From the NCBI GenBank assembly GCA_977006965.1, contig OZ345359.1:1736001-1800000 (forward strand): DNA of 64,000 bases, given 5' to 3'. The stretch comes from Phymatolithon calcareum (lineage: Eukaryota; Rhodophyta; Florideophyceae; Hapalidiales). The position numbers were made by a program, and so were the translations under genes. Positions within the stretch are counted from its first letter, which is position 1. Every line of letters starts with the position of its first letter. Below are positions 1 through 8,145 of the stretch, piece after piece. Under the pieces are notes generated by a model. That model saw only the letters and a list, made by a program, of their open reading frames with translations. It did not search any database and was not told the DNA's origin.

Positions 1-199
1 TGTGCAATTGCTCGCCCCCACCCTATTTAAGTAGAGATCCTTACCGCATCTTAGACTGAGGCGTCGCATCACAGAGAGATCACCCATTTTCAAGATAAAC
101 CCAACCTTTTCTTTTCACTCCCAGTGATGACATTATTTAAACCGCGAAGGATCGGCGTCGAGGCGGAACTTTTAGTCCAACACGATATCACTTAAACTA

Positions 200-360
200 A
201 ACCATCCATCGAACAAGACGAAATGATGCTTTCTTAGGGCTTCCCCGCTGGAAGATAACAATACTAATCATGGAGGCGCATTCTAAGGCCTGCCAGGCGG
301 TAAGTCCGAAGAAAAACATCCTTTCGTATTTTTCGGTGGATGGGTTGGTTGAAGTGATAT
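200..360. repeat. Imperfect foldback over the start region of copy 1
   Basis: Bases 200-252 and the reverse complement of 298-360 are both versions of the family's start region. They align with roughly 70 percent identity by eye, around a spacer of about 45 nt. The equivalent gene position in copy 2 (1618-1746) is also duplicated head to head. Confidence 0.6.
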
Positions 361-409
361 CGGCGACGGCGAGCCATGGTTGCGACGAGAACAGCACCGT
401 CGGTGGCGG

Positions 410-477
410 GTACGATTCTGCATATGATGGAGATGAGGAAGGCCAGTTTCCTCGTCTCCATCGTAAGCAGAATCGTG
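410..477. repeat. Hairpin in copy 1 (about 31-bp arms, 6-nt loop)
   Basis: The left arm at 410-440 begins GTACGATTCTGCATATGATG. It pairs with 447-477 around the loop GGCCAG, with about four mismatches. It lies a short way downstream of the TTCTAAGGCC landmark, as do the hairpins of copies 2 and 3. Confidence 0.75.
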
Positions 478-640
478 CGCTTTGGCCGACGCAAGGCACC
501 AGCTGCAGAATGCGCGCGACGCACAAGAGCTCAACAAGTTTCAACTCCTCACGGCCATCGGGGAAGAGCAGAAGTCGAGAAATCAGGAGCTTCAAGTGAA
601 CGGCGATGTCAAGCGGCAAGTGTCACTCCTTCCGCTCCTT

Positions 641-1539
641 GACGCCCGCCTTACAGACCACATCACTTAAAACACAAGTTGCAACCTTGTACTCATTCGA
701 CAGGTCTGCTCGACTGAATATCAACCAAAACAGTTGCAATGTCGACACACTTTCCCCTTCTCTTCCTGCTCCGATCGCGATCGGCTGAGTAAAGGCTCTG
801 ATAAGCACAGCACCTGAATGCATTTCGACTATGGCGCTCACGGAATCTCCAGTAGGCGATGAAGCTCTCTTCTTCCACCTGCTGCAATATGAGTATTTTT
901 CATCCTCGCAAATCATATTTTACTTCCATCTGAAGAAGCTCCAGATTCTCGCCTCACTCTCGACAATCATCGCTGAAAGAGTTTGGCTGATTTCGGGCTG
1001 ACTTGCTTGGTTCAACACTAGGCTATCAAGCCGCCAATCCGGGCATGTGATTTTGTCCCAAATTCGAGATCTGGGATAATCATTGTCGAGAAGACAAAAA
1101 ACAACGGGTCTCAGGAAGCTCCGTCTCGAACACTGCCGCCTGTTTCTCATAACAAGACAGCAAATTCGGAGACAGTGTAACTGGCTCTGGATGAGCGCCG
1201 CTTCATACTCCAGCGCCGATGGCCAGATTCGGAATGGTATAAATACGACAGCACTCGAGCACAACACTGAGTCGGAAGGCAGTCGGAAGGAATCTCAACA
1301 AGTTTTGGTCAGCTCAGTGCTCCTTCGGGAGCGCACGGAGAGAAGTGGCCGGTGTAGGCGTCGCGCCATGCCCTGTCCCCGTTTTGGGAAACCAGCGGTC
1401 ATATCGGATCACTAAGACTAACTGGTGTGTGACGACATTGTTGCACAGCACGTGGACCTTTCGTGAGGTTCTACAACGCTGAGCGCGCGAAAGTTATTAA
1501 ACTCTTCTTTGTTCTGAACTGTTCATTGCCCTTTTGCGA
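641..1539. other. No recognisable gene
   Basis: Only short overlapping frames are present on both strands. None has a family motif I recognise, and I saw no repeat structure here. Confidence 0.5.
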
Positions 1540-1617
1540 CAGATTTCACCATGCTGACAAGAACCTCCACCGCGAAGGATCGGCGTCAAGGCGGAACTTC
1601 TCGACCAACACGATATC

Positions 1618-1746
1618 ACGTCAACCACAACCATTCACAACATGAGCTTTTCTATGGACTTGCCGCTCGGCAGATAATAGTAAGTATTATCTGGCGGGCG
1701 GAAAGTCTATAGAAAAGCATCATGTTGTGAATGGTTGTGGTTGACC
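1618..1746. repeat. Foldback 1 of copy 2 (about 60-bp arms, almost no loop)
   Basis: The left arm, 1618-1680, contains CAACCACAACCATTCACAAC and the family start region. The right arm, 1681-1746, is its reverse complement with a few mismatches. The arms meet at ATAATAG/TAAGTATTAT. Confidence 0.85.
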
Positions 1747-1800
1747 TTAGTGTGCGCCTGCATTATTACAACTGTTCTAATAATGCCGGCGCATTCTAAG

Positions 1801-2022
1801 GCCTTCCCGTCGTCAGCACCGGTGAGGGAGAATGAGAGTCGCGAGGAAGCACCGTCGAGTGCGACAACGACAACTCATCACGAAGCGAGCAATTGCGAAA
1901 AGCACGCGCTCCGCCACGCGCACCAACTCCAATTGCTCGCTTCGTGATGAGTTGTCGTTGTCGCACTCGACGGTGCTTCCTCGCGACTCTCATTCTCCCT
2001 CACCGGTGCTGACGACGGGAAG
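1801..2022. repeat. Foldback 2 of copy 2 (perfect arms of about 92 bp, 36-nt loop)
   Basis: Bases 1803-1894 are the exact reverse complement of 1931-2022 as far as I can check by eye. The loop, GCGAAAAGCACGCGCTCCGC and onward, is itself present inverted at about 2155-2195. Bases 1744-1854 recur in direct orientation at 2023-2134. The pattern fits two successive template switches or a duplication-inversion-duplication event, and the lack of mismatches implies it is recent or maintained by conversion. Confidence 0.9.
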
Positions 2023-2219
2023 ACCTTAGTGTGCGCCTGCATTATTACAACTGTTCTAATAATGCCGGCGCATTCTAAGGCCTTCCCGTCGTCAGCACCG
2101 GTGAGGGAGAATGAGAGTCGCGAGGAAGCACCGTCATCACGAAGCGAGCAATTGGAGTTGGTGCGCGTGGCGGAGCGCGTGCTTTTCGACGCAAAGAGCG
2201 AGCTGCATCTCACGCGGGG

Positions 2220-2434
2220 CGTCCTCGAATTCAAAAAGATTCAGCTCTGCAAGGCCCTAGAAGAAGAGCAGAAGGAAAGATACCAGAAGCTGCAAACTAA
2301 CGAGGTCAAGTGGCAGGTTCGAGCACTCCAGGATGAACCTGCTACTTGAGGTCGTTAGTTTGAAACTGGTGGTACCTTGCCTTCTGCTCTTCTTCCAAGG
2401 CCTTGCAGAGCTGATCCTTTTCGAATTCGAGGAT
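2220..2434. repeat. Foldback 3 of copy 2 (about 95-bp arms, diverged)
   Basis: The left arm, 2220-2318, carries GAAGAAGAGCAGAAGG and the coiled-coil codons. Its imperfect reverse complement lies at 2335-2434, with about 85 percent identity by eye. Read on the minus strand, the right arm encodes a slightly different coiled-coil version (ALEEEQKARY), so it may derive from a paralogue and not from a simple local copy. Confidence 0.8.
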
Positions 2435-2534
2435 CGCTGTTAGAACGCTCTACGTGAGCACGGTATTTATTTCGGATTTAGTTCAGTAGTTCCCATGGAA
2501 GGTATAGCATTGAGGAGTCAATAAAATTTGCTTT

Positions 2535-5500
2535 GAAAATTGTTTTTCCTCACTCTTCTTCATTGCATGTGTTGATAACTTTTAAATAAAAATCTACATT
2601 TCTTCTTCTTCATTGTGGGCTCTCGAAGTCGTCTTAGAACAACTCCACTTCTTTACGGTTACCTTCCTCACTCTTCCACAAGCCCTGTAGCAGAGCGAGA
2701 ACAATTTTGACAGTAACCTTTCAGGCAGAAGCTGGAAAGGTATCAAAGTGACTAGAGAAGTGGGCGAAAGAAGGAGAAGAAGACGCGAATAACAAGATCC
2801 CGGTAGAAAATACGGGTGCATTACCAGGGGTGCTCCACATAAACCTTTATTGAGCTCATGGCCGTGCAGCGACACTTTGCCACCATGAAAATGAAATCGG
2901 AGCTTGATTACGAGGGTAAGAGAATTACTCGCGCCTTAATTGCAAGAGATATAAGAATAAATGAAATGGTGAATGCACAACTAATGGAGAGGACTACAAG
3001 AAGCAGCCCTGTTACACTCAGCTTGAGGTCTTGAGAGCTTCTCTTGCAACGTAACGGGAACGGTAAAGAAACGAGCGATTTCAGAGCCGGCACATCCGGC
3101 ACACGTACCAAACCAAAGTTCTAGTTTTCATGAAAGCAAGCCTCAGAGCTTTGGTTGCAGTCCATTACAAACAGTACACAGTCAAAAGGCATGTGGTTGC
3201 GCCAGATTCTGAGTTTTTTACACTGGTTTGGCAAAAATTAGGATCCACTTGCTGTTCGAGACTGAAATCGTGTAGAAGATGACCTCCGATATCTATGCAA
3301 TGCCGTGAAGAAGTGGAATGTGTCTAGAAAATGGGAATCAGACTCGATCGCAATGTACCGTAATTATTCACATAACCCACAGCTTGCATGCGATCATAGT
3401 TCGAACACTATTTACAGCTGAAGAGGCGCTGAGTAACAGCATAATCCCAATCGCTTCTCGCAACACATGGACTTAAAGACCAAAAACAAGTCTTTTCGTC
3501 AGACGACAATCACCATGACAGAAGTGGCTTGAGTACTCAAAGTCGCAAGCAAACAATACACACAGGGAATATACCGTGGTTTAATACTATGTTTAGAGTT
3601 TCTTGTGGTCATGCCGCGAACCAGTAAAGTACCGGGAACGGTACTCAATTTATCACTAAAACTAAGTAAAATCTCTGTATTTGCTATAGTACCTGTGCCT
3701 ATCATTAATACCCCTGGCGCCACGGCAACGAAGATCTGTATGATCCCCTCGCTGACATAACTCCTCAGATACGGATATTGGCTTGCCTTCGTGTGCAAAC
3801 TCTAGGCTTACACACAAACTATGTTCTTCCCTCCTGCATAACTCCCTCTTTCACCACCAAAAGAACCACTGGCGTGAGATGAATTGGAAACTTGCGGTGG
3901 GCACGAGATGATTTTTGTAAGTCATGCGGCATTATCCTTCTGATGAATACTGATGATGATAATTGCTTTATTCCCCTAAGAGGCAAGCATCATTTGATTC
4001 CACTTGCTGCGGTCGGAGGCGTTTGTTATGGCCGATTCGACATCTTGGCTTGGTATATGGCAAGGAGAGAGGCGTATGTTCCGGGGACGCATTGTAGTAG
4101 TATCCTGCGAACGAGCCTATTCTTATCCATCCGTAGAAAATATCCTAACCATCCCCAGAGATGGTCCTCAATCCATTGTATCACCGGCTGTTGAACCGGT
4201 CGTCCCAGCGGCTGCCGTGCAGCTGACCGAAAATGCGGGGTTCAGGTAGGAAGCAATTGGTTGCTTTAATTGGGTGTCAATCGGTAGCTTTCTATCTTGG
4301 AGGACAGCGCGAGCCGCCTAAGTACTAAGCCCAGTCTTCACTCGTACGCTAAAAGGGACATACCATGAATGGATAAGCGGACACCCACACGGGGAGGCCA
4401 GAAACCTTACCGCTAAAGGAAGACCCATAATAAGACAGGGACAGTGCATACATCACGAGCCGGTAAATCTTGTGGCGTCAAGGAAACAGAAAAGAAAGCA
4501 ACGATGATGAGATGGGAACTCGAGGCTCGCTTACGCGCAGTCCGCGTGTGAGGAGCTCAAGGTAAGTAAGAGAATGAGAACGGTTGTGAGGTGGGAGCTT
4601 GCTTGTTTGCGGACGAATTGTCCGCACAAGAAATGCTCCTGAGACAAAGCCGAGATGAAAGTACGTATTGGTGATAGCGAAAAACGGGGGAACAGGAAGA
4701 GTCTTCTCGTACAGCTTGCACAACAAGCAACATGGATGGGCTTGAGACTTCCGCTGACCAATGCTAACGATATTTCGGCAAATGATAGAGTCCCGCGATC
4801 TACACCGGCATTGAGGGCTCTCTTGCTTCTTCTGCTATCGTTATTTTGGTCATATCGGCCAGCATCTTCGATACGGTACCGCTAAGATTTTTCAGCCTCT
4901 TTTGGCGCATGCTCACCACCTTACGGTATGTTCCTGTAGCTCAGTTGTTAAGTCATTGAATTGTACATAAGACAATGTAGCCGACCTCTAGTGACAGGGG
5001 CATCGACTATCGAACAACGACGAAGTGAATAGCGGCTTTACCACCTGTGTTATAGTCGTAAAACTGCCTTCGCGCACCTGTAGGAATATTTCGGTATGAT
5101 ACAAATAAGAATGTGGAGGTCGCCGATTCGAGCCCTCTCACAAGCAAGAATAGAACGTATACGTGCTGCGAAGGACACACGGATGTCGCCGTGTAGTGGT
5201 GTGCCGCAGTACTCGTGGGAAGCAGATACGCGAGAACCCAGAATGAATCCCGTCCAAAAACATCTTAGAGGCCCCCCAGATGTTGAGTAACTAAATATGT
5301 AGCTCAGATATCCTGTATTAAATGAAAGAAAGAAAGAACAGCTTCTTCCTAACCTTCGCACGGAATCTGAACAACGCTCACCTGGTCAGCCCAAAAAGAA
5401 GCCCCCGTTTGCATGACTTCCACACACGGAAACTCCATACATGTTGCAATTACTTCTTCGTTAAAACCCTCTGCAACATGTGAGAAGCTTCCGCTTTCAA

Positions 5501-5730
5501 AAAGTCCCTCAACTTGCGAAAGGCATTCACCGCTGTTCCGATGCCACACTTGGACACTGCAGCCATGAGGCCCATACATACGCACAGGGTGTGACGGTGA
5601 CACAGGACAAGTAAATAACTCTATCCTATTCGCAAATGTTAGCGAAGGCGACCATTTTCTATAGCACTAGACAAGCTCCCAAGTTCCTACAATTGTGGTA
5701 ACTTTTCGAGTGCCATGGCAAGTTTCATCC
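2535..5730. other. Long stretch without a recognisable gene
   Basis: Only short frames occur, including minus-strand frames at 3499-3798 and 5349-5603 and plus-strand frames at 3892-4249. None shows a motif I can name. The 5349-5603 frame contains VWHRNSGECLSQVEG, which vaguely resembles a WD-repeat strand, but it is too short to call. A tRNA-like A-box (TAGCTCAGTTG, 4936) and a B-box-like GATTCGAGCCC (5124) lie about 190 bp apart; I do not call a tRNA. Confidence 0.45.
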
Positions 5731-5733
5731 AAA

Positions 5734-5783
5734 GTAACCAATGCACTTGCAAACTCTGAAGCGTTTGCAAGTGCATCGGTTGC
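5734..5783. repeat. Hairpin (21-bp arms, 8-nt loop)
   Basis: Bases 5734-5754 (GTAACCAATGCACTTGCAAA plus C) pair with 5763-5783 at 19 of 21 positions, around the loop TCTGAAGC. It is not part of a recognised gene. Confidence 0.85.
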
Positions 5784-6538
5784 TTCTTCTCCTGATTGTT
5801 ATCATGGCATGTATCGGGAACGAAACTAAAATGAAGGGTCAATTGAGATACTCAGTAAGTCCCGACCATCTCAAGATTATTACCATGGCAAGTCCCGGGA
5901 TCATTAACCCGATACAAGAAGGAGAACAACAAGAACAAAATTTATCTTTGAAGTTATTCTTCCTTGGTACAAAATGTAGTACTTGTACCAGAGGGTTAGA
6001 AACGCCTCAGCTTCCCACTTGCAGTTCTGCATGCGGTATGCTGAGGGTCCACAGAAACTTGCCTCCGAGAGTTCACGAACCTTAGGATGAGTGCTGCGCA
6101 CCGCTGTGTTTACGACACCTCAATTCGTCGCTGCGCTGAAGCCCCATGGGTGACCAGCAGTCGAAGGACAAGTTCGTTTTGGCAGACATCAAAGTTTCCC
6201 GAGAGGCCTGCAGTCTTTCCGCGTGACAGAAGCAGTTGCAAGTCATCTGCACTGATGTGCTGGAGGACAAAGTTCTTGTATCAGACGTCGTGAAGAGCAA
6301 AGCAGCGACACAAGCTCCGGTTCTCACTGTTCACCCTGTACGCGAGGAGCAGATCACAGATCTAGTTGCATATAATTCTCCTGCAACATGGATTCGAGGA
6401 AAGTTCGTTCCTCCGCAGACATTGCTTGAGTCCAATCAGTACTCAATTCTCGAAGCAGTGCAGTAAAAACAAGTGCACCATACCCGTTCCTCAACCGTCA
6501 ACAAATACAACCATCATGGTGAAATGTGCACAAAGTGC

Positions 6539-6579
6539 ACACCAAGTGCAAATGTTTGCGATGCGCTTGCACTTGGTGT
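6539..6579. repeat. Short hairpin (13-bp perfect arms)
   Basis: ACACCAAGTGCAA at 6539-6551 pairs exactly with 6567-6579 around a 15-nt loop. It lies about 35 bp upstream of the TATTTAAA box of the intact coiled-coil gene, so it sits in the likely promoter. Confidence 0.8.
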
Positions 6580-6614
6580 TGAATTTACACCAACATTTCG
6601 TGGCCATTTTTGCT

Positions 6615-6622
6615 TATTTAAA
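6615..6622 (+). promoter_or_regulatory. TATA-like box of the intact coiled-coil gene
   Basis: TATTTAAA lies about 88 bp upstream of the proposed ATG and is followed by the family-wide leader CCGCGAAGGA. The same box and leader occur at 134-141 in copy 1, while copy 2 has the leader without the box. Conservation between copies 1 and 3 suggests a shared core promoter. Confidence 0.5.
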
Positions 6623-6709
6623 CCGCGAAGGACCGGCGTCGAGGCGGAATTTCTCGACCAGCACGATACCAGAAAAGGAAAAAAAACTACCAAGAGATTC
6701 ATTAACATC

Positions 6710-7204
6710 ATGTTGATGTTGTTCTTTGGCATCGCCGCCTGGCAGATAACCATTTTTGCTATGAAAGTCCATTCTAAGGCCTTCCCGTCGTCAGCATCAG
6801 AGACGGAGAACGAGAGTTGTGACGACGGAATCGTTTCCGTCGTCACAACTCTCGATGAAACCGCAAGAACCGAGCGATTGGAGGCGACGCGCGTGACGGA
6901 GCGCGCGCTGGCCGATGCAAGGCAGGAGCTGCAATACACCCGCGACGCACATGATCTCGATAAGCGGCAACTCCTCAGGGCGATCGGGGAAGAGCAGAAG
7001 TGGAGAAATCAGGAGCGTCAAGTTAACGTCGAACTCAAGAAGCAAGTCTGCGTCCTACAGCATCAGAAAAACCATCTGAACCAACAGGTGGTTCAACTAG
7101 TCGAGCAAAATAATAATCTGCAAGGTCAGGTGCAGGGCCTGGTGCAGCTCAAGGACTACTGCGTGCAGACTCTCCGTGAGCAAGGTATTTATATTCGGTT
7201 TTGA
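6710..7204 (+). CDS. Small coiled-coil protein, intact family member (164 aa), function unknown
   Basis: I do not recognise this family. The frame is open well upstream (to 6473), but I choose the ATG at 6710. The leader shared with the other copies ends just before it, and translation from there begins with a hydrophobic stretch, MLMLFFGIAAWQITIFAM, that could be a signal peptide or anchor. Residues of about 45-155 are charged and glutamine-rich with heptad-like spacing (RLEATRVTERALADARQEL, then LNQQVVQLVEQNNNLQGQV), typical of a parallel coiled coil. The protein ends REQGIYIRF. An AATAAA signal follows at 7243. A perfect 20-bp hairpin lies inside the frame at 6811-6854. Two broken copies lie upstream. 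A secreted or membrane-tethered coiled-coil protein is plausible but inferred. Confidence 0.6.
   Translation: MLMLFFGIAAWQITIFAMKVHSKAFPSSASETENESCDDGIVSVVTTLDETARTERLEATRVTERALADARQELQYTRDAHDLDKRQLLRAIGEEQKWRNQERQVNVELKKQVCVLQHQKNHLNQQVVQLVEQNNNLQGQVQGLVQLKDYCVQTLREQGIYIRF
6811..6854. repeat. Perfect 20-bp hairpin inside the coiled-coil gene
   Basis: CGAGAGTTGTGACGACGGAA (6811-6830) is exactly complementary to 6835-6854 around the loop TCGT. It is in frame and encodes ESCDDGIVSVVTTL. It sits at the gene position that is also duplicated as foldbacks in copies 1 and 2. Confidence 0.95.
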
Positions 7205-7264
7205 TTTATTAGCTACTGCGGAAGGTAAAACATTGAAGGGTCAATAAAACTTGGTGTCAAAATT

Positions 7265-8145
7265 GTTCTCTCTACTACAGCAGCAGCCCCACTGAAGAGT
7301 TGCAATCGCCTCGCGCAACAGAGAGCGCAAGGCATCGTCTGCAACGAGAAGCTTCGCAGGATCAAACATGTGTTCAGGCTCGACGCCATCCGCGAAGCAG
7401 AAAGCTCATGTATCTTTAGTCATGCCTTTTGCACACAGTGCTTTGGAGTAGTCAACTAGCTAGAAAGACTCTCCTCTGTATATTTACTGTACGGTCGTCC
7501 GGATGACACTGTTTCCCACGAAGATATCCCGAAAGAACATCGCATGATACAACACGAAGGATCGCATCGTTGCCCGCACCGGTAGCTGCGTAGGGTTGCC
7601 GGCAGAATGTCGTCGGGCAACCCCCAGTAGTCTATGAATCTTTAATGACAAACAGTGCAGTTTGGAGAGAATGAGTTCGGGTGGAAAAGCGTATCGGGCA
7701 TTCTTGCGAGACTCCTTACTTATTTTGACAACGGAAATCTTCTCAAATCGATTTCTGCACAGCGGTTTCTATAACGCCCTCGCTTTCAACGAGAATGCTC
7801 GGTATATCATTGCCTTAGCGAAGGAGTTTATGCATCTTGGGACGAGGAGGGAGCGAACTGAGACTGGTGAAGGTGTGGCATAAGGAGCGGGACATTGAAA
7901 CAAAACGGTACAAGTAATCTCCACGGCGATGTTTATAATATTTACTATTTTTGTTAAAGGGCGAAGGATGGGGCTTCAGTTCGCTCCCTCCTCATCCATC
8001 TCTGGAAGTCGCATCTCCTTCCAACAATAAATACCGTCAAATCAATCGTACTACGAAGCAGCTAGTGTTGACGTAGTTCCATTGCAACTTCACTCCATTC
8101 CGCTTGTTATTATAAGTCATCACTATAGCAATTCTCCTGCTTCTA
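7265..8145. other. No recognisable gene; holds an inverted repeat
   Basis: Short frames only; the longest, 7662-7883, has no motif I know. Bases 7841-7863 (GACGAGGAGGGAGCGAACTG and on) are inverted at 7974-7996 with about 21 of 23 matches and a loop of about 110 nt. Confidence 0.5.

Larger units (their letters stand above)
134..640 (+). pseudogene. Broken copy 1 of the small coiled-coil gene family
   Basis: This stretch matches the intact copy at 6710-7204. It shares the TATTTAAA box followed by CCGCGAAGGATCGGCGTCG, the TTCTAAGGCC segment, and a 3' part reading like IGEEQKSRNQELQVNGDVKRQV. The open frame is lost: the start region reads ATGATGCTTTCTTAG, an immediate stop. A piece of the 5' coding region also occurs inverted at about 298-360, where the minus strand reads MFFFGLTAWQ, like the MLFFGIAAWQ of the intact copy. 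Homology fades near 640. I do not recognise the family. The copy is either a pseudogene or a non-coding derivative. Confidence 0.6.
1540..2530 (+). pseudogene. Rearranged copy 2 of the coiled-coil gene family, with three foldbacks
   Basis: The copy starts at the shared CCGCGAAGGATCGGCG leader and ends at the same 3' region as the intact copy, with TCAATAAAA (AATAAA polyadenylation signal) near 2520. In between, the sequence is scrambled by three inverted repeats (1618-1746, 1801-2022, 2220-2434) and one direct repeat (1744-1854 against 2023-2134, which look identical). The most complete frame is 2029-2349: it contains AHSKAFPSSAPVRENESREE and then a coiled-coil stretch ending in QVRALQDEPAT. 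Transcription through this locus would give a long, strongly self-pairing RNA. I classify it as a pseudogene; a functional hairpin-RNA locus is an alternative. Confidence 0.6.

Noticed and set aside
1796-2029. Two 65-codon frames with the same sequence on opposite strands
   Set aside because: They are the two arms of foldback 2, not two genes.
4930-5140. tRNA-like A-box (TAGCTCAGTTG) and B-box-like GATTCGAGCCC
   Set aside because: The boxes are about 190 bp apart, no acceptor stem pairs, and the D-stem does not close; at most a decayed SINE head.
5349-5603. WD-repeat protein exon
   Set aside because: Only one weak VWxxxxGEC match, no neighbouring repeat or splice context.
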